64,000 nt of DNA from Entoloma clypeatum (taxonomy: Eukaryota; Basidiomycota; Agaricomycetes; Agaricales; Entolomataceae): the NCBI GenBank assembly GCA_963565915.1, contig OY751489.1:4526001-4590000 (forward strand), in the 5' to 3' direction. The translations under genes were made by a program, and so were the position numbers. The notes beneath the pieces are model-generated. The model saw nothing but the letters and a program-made list of their open reading frames with translations. It had not been told where the DNA came from and searched no databases. Positions 11,758 through 23,800 of this stretch are shown here, in pieces. How positions within the stretch are numbered: position 1 is the stretch's first letter; each line of letters opens with the position of its first letter.

Positions 11758-13262
11758 ATGGCTACACGTCGAATTGGCAGTAACCCGTGGCCAGCGCAGA
11801 CACCGCTGCCTGCTCCCCCAGTGTCACGGCCTAAACGATCGTTAAAGCGGAGGCGGCTGCTGCGTGACGACGCTTCCGCAAGCACATCAAAATCCGCAAG
11901 GCGGCAAGTCGTCCCCGACCAAGATGAAATAGGTGTGCCACACCACCACCGATAACGAACTAGACACAGCCCTAACTCATCGTACAGACCAGGCCTTGAC
12001 GGAGTGTCAACTGCTTTCGGGTAACAACATCATATCTTGCTACCCCACCGACCACACTCTCATCGCACAGCACCAGTGGACGTCCTTCGTTTGTACGTGC
12101 CCAACATGTCTTCACCAGGCCCTCGTGTGCTCACATCTCTCAAGGGAACTCTCGACGCCCACAGCTGACACAGACCAACCTCGTTGACATCTACCTTTTC
12201 CACGGGGACTCCCGGCAGCAAATACTACACTTTCCTAATGTTCAAAACCCGAGTGACCAGGCGGGTCGGCTGACAGCGCAAGTGAATGACTCGTGGTGGG
12301 GGACCAATGGGGCGAACTGGAGCGGCAAGAACATCAGTTACCCATTTTTTTGGGTGATCGTCAGCAACGGGACCACACTCGACAGCAATGCCATCGCCCA
12401 AAACACGTTCAGTGCCGTCCGTACGTACCCCGCCTTCTTATTCCTCTTGTACCCTTGCTGACCGACAACCTGTCCCTCAGAAACAACCTATGCCGACTCA
12501 GTGCTAGCATCCATGTCATCCTCATCGGCAGCATTGGCCGCCTCCTCATCCGCCTCCTTGTTATCCGCATCAGCCTCGCGGACGTCCTCGCAGAGCTCCC
12601 ACCAACCTACCAGCACTGCAGCACTCCAATCCTCCTCCGGCTCCGACTTCCCCCACTGGGCCATAGCCGTCATCGTCATCCTCGGCTTCCTCGCGATCGC
12701 CGCCACGTGCCTGCTCGCCTTCCTCATCATCCGGCGCGTCCGGAGACTCAATCCTGCGCTCGCCTCCAACCGCGGCTCCATGGGCTCCGCCTCGCCTATG
12801 ATAGCTAACGTGGGCAACCCGTCGTCCCCGCTGCTCGGGGGCGGCGCCGGCATCGTGCGTCATGCGAGCATAAGTGAAGAGAAGGGGCGCGGGGTGCGGG
12901 ACGAGCCCAGTGTCGTCGCGCACGATGCGGAGTCGACGATCTCGCGAACGGGAAGCGCGGCGGGTGGTGGTGGTGGGGTTGGTGGGGTGGGTGTTGGTGG
13001 TGGGACCGAGGCCCCGTTCAATGCGCACGATGCGGCGATTATGGCGGATGCGTTTAGGAAGATGTTGCGGAAGCCGGACTTTGCGGGGCAGTCGGTTGAG
13101 GAGGGGGAGAGCCCAGATGGGAAGGAGGAGACAGAGGAGATGATCAATCGGGAGTTGGCGGAGGAGGGGAGGGATATTCGGAGCGTGAGGAGCGGGAGGG
13201 GGGTTAAGGTGGAGACGTCGAGTGAAGGGGGTGGCACGGTTCAGGATCATGGGAGGGAATAG
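11758..13262 (+). CDS. Single-pass membrane protein with Ser-rich stalk, copy 2
   Basis: Exons 11758-11932, 11988-12092, 12145-12420 and 12481-13262; 445 codons. The architecture is as in copy 1: basic N-terminus, Cys-containing ectodomain with WNSRRPQLTQTNLVDIYLFH, Ser/Ala stalk, one transmembrane helix of about 25 residues, and an acidic cytoplasmic tail. Here the C-terminus reads ..EGGGTVQDHGRE because of two compensating G-run indels relative to copy 1. Which tail is right cannot be decided from one assembly. Confidence 0.75.
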
Positions 13263-15262
13263 AGCGGGGAGGGAGGTGTATCCGCGGATCACCCGTCCCT
13301 GTTTTCTACGTGGGTCCTGCTCTTGTATTTTCCTGCCTCCCCTTGGTATACCCCCCCCCCTCCCCCCCCCTTCTCCCTTCTCCCTCCTCTTCTTGGTCTT
13401 GGTCTACCGTTTCTTCGCCCTTGCTGGTTACCCTGCCTTAGAACTCCCTTTTAATTCCGGGAAACGTTTGCTGTCGACCTTACCCCGATCCGATCATCAT
13501 ATACCTATCCCAGAAACCTTCCCATTCTTTTTGGTCACACTTCCCTCCAGCCCTAAAGGTACTTACAAGAGCTTGCCGTTTCATCACGCGCCTTGGCTCC
13601 CCTTTTTTTCGTCCCTGCAGCCCCGACGTACATAGCATTGCGCCCCCTCCCCACAACCTTTTTGGTATTTCTAGATGACGCTTTTCTTCTTGCGTTTCTT
13701 TTCTTTTTTTTTTTTCGTTTCTCTTATCTTATTCCTCCATTCTGAACCCTCTCCTCCCGAACTCCTCTTTTTTTTTTTTCCTTTTTCCAGCCTTCTTCGC
13801 GAATTGATAAATAGTGTACTTGTACATAACATTCTCCAACTCGGGTACGCAGTGCGCGTTCAAACTCGTAGCACGTTCCTTACCAGAGGTTTACAATACC
13901 CCCCCACTTCCCCCCTTTTCCATCCCGACGTCTTCCACCACTCTCGTTAAACCTACCTTTTTTTTTGTTATGTTCGTTTCACATTTCTTGGTCTGAGGGA
14001 CGGTAGAGGTCCCCCTTTTTTTTCCTTTTTTTTTGTTAAAAACCTCTCTTTTTTATACTTATAATTCCTTCCTCGACGTCCCCGCACGAATCATCCCGCT
14101 CTTACTATACGCATAACAATTATAACTACTGCGCATGCTATGAACCTACGTACGTATGGGCTTTTATACGATTATGGCCTTTTTTGGGATCTGTATGTTT
14201 TTCATGGAATTGGCACGAGTCGGTTTGTGTGCTTGGGTGACTGATGCACTGGCCGATGCCCCTTCTTCAGTTTAAATTTGACTTCTGACCTGTCTTCTGG
14301 GTACTAGTACTTAAGTTCGGCGGAACGATATACGGGGCCTTTGACTTACTTATTCACCAAGAGGCTTTGAACTTGAGCTAAAATTGACTTCGAAGCCCTA
14401 GGTTAATTACGTTCACGGCCGCAGCCTTCCATGAAGATAATACAAGGTCAGTATACGTACTACTACTAATACTTACGTGACCGCTTTACCGGCCACAAGG
14501 ACTGAATCGAAATGCTCAAGTACTTCGAAGCCTTGATTGACCTTCCGCGAATTAATACCCCCAGACCCTTAAGTTGGGGCGACGAACTACGATCATGCTG
14601 GGCATTTCACGCTCCGGGAACAGCCTGACCAACGGAGAAAGCCTTTTCCCCAACGTCCTGGCGGTGGCAACGCTGCATTATTCAGTATTTCCACTCTTGG
14701 ACGACTCGATCTCCGTCGTTATGGATCAGGAGTCGCACAGATCATTCTCTGGTATCCAGCTCCGTTGAAACCAATGATCCTGAACTGCCAGTGATGCACG
14801 GAATGGATCGAAGCTAATTTCAACATTGAAGACTCCTTTTATGATGGAACAGGTTTGGCCTGAGGGTTCGCCAGGTTCGGGGAATCCGCAGATTTTGGAT
14901 TGAGCGTACATTCTCTCCCGAACTCGAACAGTACCAGAAATCGCCAATTTTGAATTTTTTGGGCCCTCCCCAAAATCCGAACCTATGGTGCTTACAGGGG
15001 GGCCTACGGTTTGGTAAATTGGGCCGCGCTGATGACTGAAAAACCTGAGGTTCTACGACTATGCACAGACTACTTCAGCAACCTGAGGCGGCACTGATGA
15101 CACAGGACCATGACAAGCTCGACTTTGTATTGTATTAGAACATTGTCTCGAAGTGACCATTGAAAGTCAGAATCCGTGACGTCAACGTTCGAGCTCTGAC
15201 TCACTACCATGCATGAGCGATGTTTCAGTGTAGCCTCTTAGTACCGAATCACCTGTACCATC
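13263..15262. other. Intergenic region with pyrimidine-rich 3' flank
   Basis: The first about 800 bp are C/T-rich, with many homopolymers, and look like 3' UTR and flank of the membrane-protein gene. The rest (14100-15200) is ordinary AT/GC-balanced DNA. Short ORFs there (for example 14574-14768) have no homology features I recognise. The last about 100 bp must hold the oxygenase promoter. Confidence 0.5.
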
Positions 15263-16896
15263 ATGGACACGGATGTTCTCGAAGCCATCGTGAATACTCT
15301 TCAGGAAGCAATCACACACAGGGATCCGTTCTGCACCGGTACCATCCCCCTCTCCGAAGATGGTGCCTTATTGTACTTCAAACGCGGACCCAGCAGCGCT
15401 AGGTGTGTATCTCGGGTTCTGGTCGTCGGACGTCACTTATACAAGGCGGACGACGTTTCAGCTGGATAGATCTTGCAAATGCCACCGAAGCTGGGCTCCA
15501 GCGCCTTTCAACTGCCTGCGAGCCTGCCACCTTTGGCCTCCAGGAACGAAACGTGCTTGATGAAACATACCGCAAGGCGAGCAAGATGGACAAGGAGAAG
15601 TTTCTTGCTTCATTTGATCTCAAGCATACTGGCATTGTGGACCAGATCAAGGAACAGCTTTTGAGTGCAAAGGATGAATCTAAACCTGTCAGCGCTGAAC
15701 TTTACAAACTGAACGTCTATGGTGCGTCACCAATATCAGTTGTTTCAAAAGCATCGTCTTTCTTAGTACCGAAACGCAGGGGAAGGTTCATTCTTCAAAT
15801 CGCACAAGGACACACCACTCAGCAAGGAGATGTTCGGATCGCTCGTTGTCGTTTTTCCTACCCCTCACGAAGGCGGCGCGCTTGTTCTGCGCCATGGGGA
15901 CGAAGAATGGACTTTTGACTCGTCCGAAATCCTGAACGCGCAGGAAAAGCCCTCCGTCGCTTACATCGCCTTCTACAGCGACGTCGATCACGAAGTCAAC
16001 CTGGTCGAGTCGGGATACCGCGTCACCTTGACCTACAACCTTTACTTCAAAGACGATCCCGAAGCCATCGCTCCCTGTCCCCTTCCAGACCCACACCTCG
16101 CCTCGGAAAATGTGGATTCCAGATTCAAAGCGGCTCTGAGCTCTGCTCTAGCCAACCCCCAATTTTTCCCTGACGGCGGCCTCCTCGGTTTCGGTCTCAG
16201 ATTCAAATACCCGGTCGATCGTCACTCCGTCCTGTCACGCCTGAGGCTCATGCTCAAAGGAAGTGATGCCACGATCAAACGCGTCTGTGACGATCTCTCC
16301 CTCGATGCTAGCCTCTGTGCGATCTACGAAGATCAAAGAAAAGGAATACAGGTTATGATGGACCACATCGAAGCGACCGTTGCCGATGGTTTACAGGTCG
16401 ATGAAGGCGTGGTGTCTGCATTGTGCGAGCAGGGCGGTCAAGTGATCTATGATTGGCCAGGAGGCGACCCGCCCGACCGCTTCGAAGATGCGGCTCCGGT
16501 TCTGTGGGTGACATCGATAACCACCTATTCGCAATTCGATATTCCTTATGTCCATTATGGGAATGAGGCCTCGCTAGATTACGTTTACGCCAATCTTTGC
16601 CTCGTCGTCGAAGTTGGACCTCCCGGGAAACGTACTACGCTGTAAGCTGTTTCCATTACCCATGTCCTGCTTTGTACTAGGATGGAAAGTTTTTGTGCGA
16701 CTCGACTGATTTTTTTTTTTTTGTTTCGTTTTTTTTGCCATCCAGAATTCCATCCGATGAACAAGACGCTAGTAGCCGCCATAGGCAGGACATCATCTCC
16801 GAGGCTCGATCGTTTATTAATAGCCTTGACCCTGAGGTCAGGTCTCTCTTGGCAGAGAGACTTTTGAACTGGAACCAGGACTCGGATACTCCATGA
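15263..16896 (+). CDS. 2-oxoglutarate/Fe(II) dioxygenase (prolyl-4-hydroxylase-like)
   Basis: Exons 15263-15402, 15462-15721, 15780-16641 and 16746-16896 join to 471 codons (470 aa). An N-terminal helical region (about residues 1-130) precedes the double-stranded beta-helix. There FKSHKDTP supplies the HxD iron ligands, and DHEVNLVESGYRVTLTYNLY supplies the distal His and the Arg that binds 2-oxoglutarate. This arrangement is typical of a family of basidiomycete Fe2OG oxygenases that are often multi-copy. The substrate is unknown. There is no signal peptide, so it is likely cytosolic or nuclear. The third intron contains T-rich tracts. The start is the only ATG that fits the first exon. Confidence 0.85.
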
Positions 16897-17485
16897 ACGG
16901 CTTCAGGTTTTTTTCCGACCAATGTTCACGGGCCCCCCTGAGGCCTGTACTTGGTAACATTTCGTAGCTTTGGATATTACAGCTATATTTCTTACAGCCC
17001 AGGTTTGAGGAAATGCAAAAAAAAAAAAAACAGTGCGTTTCGAGCGACGAAACTTAACAATGGGGGGGGTAGGGGGGGGGTCCTGTAGTAACGCAGTTTG
17101 TTTTAAGATCATTTCAAGTCCAGAGATTTTTTTGCCTCCTGCTGTAGAAGCAGTGGTGCTGCTGCAAGCAGGATGGTGCAGATCAAATAATCACAACGCC
17201 GTCCAACACTGCCAGATTCAAACAAAAGGGTGAGCGCTATCACTGCGCCAAGAGCCCTGCCAGCACAGCGTCCATTCCAATAATCCCGATCTTGAAAAAA
17301 GGGTGAGGGAATACAATAGTAATAAAGAATGATAATAAACGCACGAATACGATGTAAAATGATGCAGGTGGGTATGCAGATAGGAGAGAGTACAAGAGTG
17401 TTGCGTACTTTTACATATAGCAACCATGAGATCCCACTAGCAGGAAAACGAAAAAAAAGCAAGAAACGGAACAACACCCTCCCCA
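16897..17485. other. Intergenic between convergent genes
   Basis: About 590 bp between the oxygenase stop and the DSN1 stop, which face each other. It contains an A14 run near 17017, a G8-TA-G9 tract near 17062-17081 and AT-rich sequence. It is likely shared 3' flank. Confidence 0.55.
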
Positions 17486-19883
17486 TCACCTTTCCCTATC
17501 CCTACCAGGCGTATTCCCCCTCCTCGGCGTCCCAGGCATCTTCCTCGGCGTCGCCGGGACCCCCGTAAACTTCCTCTCCCCCACAACCCCCACCCCTCCA
17601 CTCTCCTCCACCCTCTGCACCTCCCTCACCGCCCGCCTCGCCGCATCCCCCATCATCGCCGGCGGCCGCTCCCCATCCACCCTCGCCAGCGCCCGCAACA
17701 GCTCCATCGGATCATGATCATGATCACGCCCCGACCCACCGTCCTCCCTCGTCCCCCTCACATACGTCTGCAACACATCCGCGCCACCCCCCGCCCCCTC
17801 CCCCTCCCCCTTCACACCCCCCCGCACCCCGCGGACCCCGCCCCCCCCACGAAGATCCAGCGCCCGCCGCAGCACCGCAAACCGCATATCCAACATCTCC
17901 TCCGCCACCTCCACCGTCGTGCGCAGCCCCGACGCGCGGAACCGCACAAAATCGACTTTGTACTCCATCTCCTCTATCCGCCGCAACAGCTCCGCCTCTG
18001 CCGCCTCCCGGGTATTGGTGGTGGTGCTATTCCCGATCCCGGCACGTGTGTGCGTGCCACCAGGATCCTGCAACGACGACGAAGAAGGTGCGGACGGGCC
18101 CACGACCTGGTCGTCGTGCTTGGGGCGAACGTCCGTACCCAGGACAGATCTGGCGAGCGCGACGCCTGCTTGGAAGGATGGTGGAAGCTCATGCTCCTGT
18201 GGGTTCCAATGGGAGCTCGGGTCCTCACGTTGCTTGCCTTGGGCCTTTGCAGAGCGAGGTGGAGGTGCCGGCTCGTCATCGTGTGAAGAAGGCCCAGCTG
18301 ACGGTGAAGGGGACGCAGCCCTGGCTGCTGCAGCGTTGGCTGCTCTCCGCTTCTCAATCGACGCCAGCTCATTGCGGGCATAAGTCTCATACGTATACGT
18401 GACCTTCTTCCATGCTTCATCTTCTGCAGCAGCGCTGGGCCCCCCAATTTCAGTCAGCGGGGAAAAAAAAACGTCGACTCGACGAAGATATTGGAGACCT
18501 ACCGCTCGATATGTGATTTGTACGTCACCTCCCACCCACGGTTCGTGACGTTCTGTGCGTTCTCCGTCTGTGGCAGCGCTGAAGGCTCAGATTCTGACCC
18601 ATACAGGCTGAGGTCAATTCGGCGCTCCGCGAGCTTGCGGACGACGTCGTCTTGCAATTCCCTGAGTATTTGTGCGGCTTTTCCTGAAAGGGACGGTAGA
18701 GGTGTCGAAGATGACGCAGTGGCAGAGGAGGAGGAAGAGAATTGTGGCGATGATCCAGCAGCCCGAGACGAACACCAGATCAAGAGCTGGCGGACGCGGT
18801 CAGGCTCGGGGAGGTCGCTGTCGATGTGTTTGTAGAATGACGTGTCAGAGACCGAGTTATGTGGTTGGGCTGTCGAGTTTATAATCAAAATTGGATCGCA
18901 TAGGGGATGAAAATAGCACGCACTGATCACACCTGTACTCGCGAAAGAAGTGCTTATACGCTTTCCCCGTCCAACGGAGCTCCTTCTACGATGCCTGGTC
19001 TCGCTCGAGCTACTTTCACCACTCGTGGATTCCGCCGCCGGACTAACTGGTGGTGGCTGCCCATTGTCGAATTGAGCCATTGCGCTGGCTCGCAGACGTT
19101 TATTCCGGACGATCTGTGGTGTCTCGTCCTGAGGAAGGGGAACAATCATATCGACTATTATGTCGTGGCCGTCCTTCACTTTGGCCTTGCCTTTGCTCTT
19201 CCCGTTCGTTGCTTTGGCTGCCGGGAACTGGAAGGCGGGGTTCAGCGATGACGATGCCTTGGACGGCGTAAAGACTAATCCGTTGGGGTGCCCTGATGAA
19301 TGGTCAAAAGAAATCGGAGCGCGTGAGTTTCGCCGCAGGCTGTCAGCCTCGTCTTCCATCGCCCGTACATCGTTCTCGATCTGAGGGTCGAGGATGGAAT
19401 CGTCGGCCCGCTGGGGGGGAGTGGCCCGTGGTGGTGGTGGTGGTAGGAGTGGTTGAGATGAACCTGCCCTGAACTTTTTAGAAGGGGGTTTGGCGGTTGC
19501 TGCGGCTTTTGACGGTCCTGGAACGGGTGGAGGAGGCGAAGTACGCGCTTCGCGAACGATGATAAGGCCACCAGGTTGTTCTTCAGCACCGAATACTGTG
19601 ATAAAGTGGTTAGCCATGGCCATAACGAGGTGGGGCAATGAAAGAGAGCAAAATTGCACAACACATTGGTTTCTCTCCTCCGCCCATGTCAATGAACTAA
19701 AATCACGTACGTTTCCGTTTATTTGGCGCAGACGCGGCCTTACTCTATCCGAAGCATAATGACCGTTAGTTTGTGCACGGCGAACAGCATACTAACACGT
19801 ACATCCATCTTCGCCCGCTTTGCTGTGTTTAACAGGGGGTTGTTATCATCGGGGATCTTCCGCTTCGTCTGAGATGGCAGCAT
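17486..19883 (-). CDS. Kinetochore protein Dsn1/Mis13 family
   Basis: Read from the minus strand: exons 19803-19883, 19711-19744, 18924-19595, 18503-18869 and 17486-18434, joined in phase to 701 codons (700 aa). A Lys/Arg-rich N-terminus (QTKRKIPDD, TAKRAKMD) and a Pro/Ser-rich region precede the family core: SVGRGKRISTSFASTGVI, then PHNSVSDTSFYKHIDSDLPE and RQLLIWCSSRA. A predicted coiled-coil region (WKKVTYTYETYA, EAELLRRIEEMEYKVDFVR) follows. Dsn1 is a subunit of the Mis12/MIND complex that links CENP-C and the inner kinetochore to Ndc80. The R-R/K-S-S-V/L motif before GRGKRIS matches the Aurora-B-regulated segment of the family. The C-terminus is low-complexity. The two small 5' exons are less certain than the core. 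Confidence 0.87.
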
Positions 19884-20262
19884 TTGGGTAGTGCTCGTGG
19901 AAACCAGGGGGGACATATACCTGCCCAGCGTCGGCAGAGGCGATTGGGTGTTGCTCGTCGGGGCGGGCGGTGACCGGGGGACGATCGACGTTGAACGAGG
20001 CAACCTGCGGAGTTTGAAATTTCTTGGGATCGCTTCCCACGTTGGAAATCAACAAAGTCAAACGCGCCTTATTTGTTCCTGTTTGGCAGCGAAGTCCTTC
20101 ATGTCATAATGATTGAAGCCAGTTATTACAGTCTCTTTATATGAATACAGAACCAACTGGACATTCGTAGGATCTTCAAGGAATGTCAATGGGGTTCAAA
20201 TATAGGAACCATTCCCCGATGGTTCGATCCTAACCGGCGAATTTCAAAAGATACATACAGAC

Positions 20263-20623
20263 TCAGGATCTAGCATTCGTCACAACTTGAAGTCGCTTGT
20301 CGATCGCCAGAAGTACGCGACCTACTGTAGCCTCGTTATACATTGTCAGTTTCTGCCCATATCTATCAATCTGGTCGCTGAACGCGGGTGTTCCTTCCAT
20401 TCGACTTCTCAATAGAAGGGCGAGGTATCTGGTCCAAGATGTCCTTGAAGGATCACGCTCAACCTGAAGTTTCGCAAGCGGACCTGTCGCTAGACCCTGA
20501 ATCCTTGGAGGGCCACATTTCCTCTTTGGACCCGCGCTGCGCGATGCAGACAAGTATTTTTACTAAGTAATTGCAATTCCAACAATCTGACAATGCAGCC
20601 TCAGCCAGTGACTGCACCGACAT
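20263..20623 (-). CDS. Small hypothetical protein
   Basis: I do not recognise it. A model with exons 20592-20623 and 20263-20536 gives 101 aa, containing VERDPSRTSWTRYLALLLRS and YNEATVGRVLLAIDKRL, which look like real amphipathic helices. The donor (GTCAGA) is weak, so the 5' end is doubtful. It lies between the divergent starts of the DSN1 gene and the large PH-like gene. It could be a gene fragment. Confidence 0.27.
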
Positions 20624-20847
20624 TGTTGATGCCTTTGTGACTATATTCCTCGCTGCGTGCTTTGACCTTGCCACCGTCGTCAAGTCCCGAATTCACGAAC
20701 CTTGTCCCCAACTACTGATATTGTATTACTTACCAAGTACTGTATCATTTCGACCAAGTAGCCAGCGTCGGAAATACACGGTCCTGATTGCTTACCACAA
20801 CGGCCGAATCTCACGCTCAGACCACATGCACTGTGGTGCTCACTGTC

Positions 20848-23800
20848 ATGGGCGACCGCGAGCCTCCTACGCTCACCGTTGCCTGCAGATTCAGTGCGTA
20901 CCTCAGAGCTGTTAGATGTTCACAACTTAACAGCTGGCAGTACCGTATGATCAATGGTTGACCACCCATGTCAATTCTTCCTGGAAGGTCAAGCAGATCA
21001 AGCTCTGGATCCTCGCAAAGTGTCTAGGCATTGCCTTTGACGGTGTTCTCGAGCCCAAGAATGCCCCGGCACAGAGGCACCGCCCAGCTTCTCCGATTAC
21101 TTTCGCTCCAGACCCACGTCGACGTCCAATTTCGCCGATTCTCTTCGCGAAAGGGACCATACCTGGAATGATAATAGCGGAACCGACACCAGTGCCACAG
21201 CCAAAGGAAGGGACGGATGCTAACGATGACGACGTTACGACTGTGGGACATGACGACGGAGCCGGATACGAAGAGGACGACGAATACGACACTGCAGACG
21301 AGGGCGACAGCTTCGAGGACCTCGGCGCTGTCAGAGACGTTCCTCTCCCCATTTACATGCCAGAACACGACACCCAGAATATCAGTACCAGTATCGCTAC
21401 CGATCCAGCATGGGCCAAGTACAACACGAACACCGCTACGTATACCTTGATTAGATTTTCCACGGGACAGATTCTGGAAGACGACCTTTCGCTCGGGTGG
21501 TACGATCTGTCTCCTTTCGAGCTCCTGGAGCTACACGCCCATCTCCCAGTACAACACCTCCCACCGTCTTTTGGGCCTATGCCCTCAACTGGCGAGCCAT
21601 TCACCTTTCCCGACCAACACACGAAACACCGTCGGACAACTAGCCTCTACTCCATCGCAAACAGCGGGCACGACTCCCACGCTGGCCATTCAAACAGCAT
21701 CAGCGCCCCACCACAGGGCGCGCCCCTGCGCATCTATCTTCCGCGCCTGAATCGTGGCACCCTCGCCACATATGTCCTTCCCTATTGGGAGGGATACGTC
21801 CGTGCACTTCGCGTCGTGTGGGCTGCACCGGAGGCAGTGTTCCACACTTTTTCCAACGGATATGGGGCCGACATCGGGAGTCCACATCCTGGTAGTGCAC
21901 GTACGGCAAAGCTGGAATGGCGGATGCGGTGGATGATCGTCAAGGAAGGTTCCTTGATTCTTTACAAGGAACGACAAGTACGCCTCATCCTCTCTCACTT
22001 ATTTCCTATCTCATAACACTAGGAACATAGGATCTTGTACCCACTCACGTCGTCCCCTTATCATCCCTCTCGGCCCTACGCGGAACCGAACACCTCGTCA
22101 AGTCCTCGTACTTTCATAAACAAGACCCGCCACAACGAGCTCACAACCGCAAGCCCAAAGACACACACAAGCGGAAGGAGAAGCACAAGAGCAAGGAAAA
22201 GGAAAACCAAAACAAAGACCACCGGGATCTCAACGTCACCACTCCCTCCTCGTCGTTCTCCTCGCGGACCGCCGGCCAGCACGAGCAGACCCAGCCAAAG
22301 CGGCACTCGGGATCTATCTCCAGCCGACCGCGTGCCATCTCCCCGGACTCTGAGTCTGACTCTGGCAACGACACACCCTACTACCCCCGGCGGGCGTCCG
22401 TGCTCGGTGTAGACTTTAAATTCGGAGGGGAGCCCGCGGGGAGTGTCGGTGCAGGCGCGGGAGGCACTGGTGGCCGGAGCAAGAGGAGGGCCGAGGACCG
22501 TTCGCGCCGGATGCCGGATATACGTGGGGAGGGGACAGGAACGAAGCAGCATTTCGTCGGCGACGAGCCGGTGGATGACCTGAGGATCGTGTGCATCCGG
22601 TTCCAGGGTGGGGAGCGGGTAACGGCTAGGACCAAGGTTGCGGGTGGCGGTGGCGGTGATCAGGCGGTGAAAGGAAAGGGCAAAGCCAAGGACGAAGGGA
22701 GGGGGCCGTATTCTGGGAAGAAGAAGGACAAAAGCAAAGGGAAGGGGAAGGGGAAGTCGAAAGGCCTCCTTCCGTGGGACAAGGACGGCGAGAGGGAGAA
22801 GGGGAAGGGGAAGGGGAAGAAACTAAAGGCACGGGATCGGGACTGGATCCCCGGGTTTGGGCTGAAGCCGAAAGATAAGGGACGGGAGAGGAAGGAGAAG
22901 GAGGTTCCGGTTGTGGGGGCGGAGTCGCGGCCGGTAGCATCAGAAGAGGACTCGCTGTCTTATGCGAGGAATCCGGAGATGTCCCCTTCAGATGACAGCA
23001 TCACTTTTGCGCGTGGGTCGGATCTTGAGACGACAGCGGACGAGGACGGGGAGATGGAAGAGGAGGGCGAGGATGAGGGGGAGTATCAGGTCCCGCCGTC
23101 TGCTGATGAGGACGACGATGAGACGAACGACGGCCATGCGGGGACGAATCTCACGTCCGAGAGCAATGCTGTGGTGGATCCGGACCTGGAGTCACTGCTG
23201 TCCTTTGGGGGCGGTGGCTCGCTTGCGATGTCGCCTACTCCGTCTGCGCATGCGCATCCGCGGGATGAGCTGCAGGACCTTGGAGACGAGACGTCAGATG
23301 CGGGGTCGTCGCCTGTCTTTGTTCATTCCGACGGCGGGACGGACGTGGATGATTCGGATGATATAGCGAGGGGTGCGTATCGGCATGGATACCGGTATGG
23401 CCATCGGTGCGACCTCCCCCAACCTGCCAAGTCGACCCTCCGACCTGAGATGGAGCCTGCGTCGGTCCCGGAAGCGAGCGAGCGGTCGAGGAAAGACAAG
23501 GAGAGCTTGAGAAAGAAGAAGGATTGGAAGGCGCCAGAGGATAAGGGTCACGATCAGGAGAAGGAGAAGGGGAAGGGGAAGCCGGAGTGGATAGTCCTCG
23601 ATATGGGGACGGACATTGGTAAGTGGAGCTTCAGCTGGCTGTCCAACACGAGCTCATACATAGGCCATGGCAGGATTTTCGAGCTTTTTACGGATCCTTC
23701 ATCGACACTTGACCCCGCCGATGACATCTTCATTTATCACGTCAATGCCGGAGTATGCAACTCCAACTCCCTCCCCAACACCTACGCCGACACCTTTCCC

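Larger units (their letters stand above)
8115..13789. repeat. Duplicated block, copy 2
   Basis: Partner of 1-5674. Here the sequence continues uniquely to both sides: the P450 5' end at 7925-8114 and a non-repeated 3' flank after 13789. Copy 2 is therefore the better anchored one. Confidence 0.95.

Noticed and set aside
17056..17085. G-quadruplex regulatory element
   Set aside because: Two long G runs only; four separated tracts are not evident, and it lies between convergent 3' ends.
17714..18447. Several open frames opposite and beside the DSN1 exon
   Set aside because: Low-complexity shadows of the Ser/Pro/Gly-rich DSN1 C-terminus.
18499..19692. 397-aa single ORF as the DSN1 N-terminal half
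   Set aside because: It contains an unspliced 54-bp intron (18870-18923) and starts inside a longer upstream intron.
20200..20250. tRNA B-box-like GGTTCGATCC near 20221
   Set aside because: No matching T-arm or acceptor stem around it.
22035..22552. Alternative-frame ORFs in the PH-like gene
   Set aside because: The main frame holds PH-like motifs across the introns; these do not.
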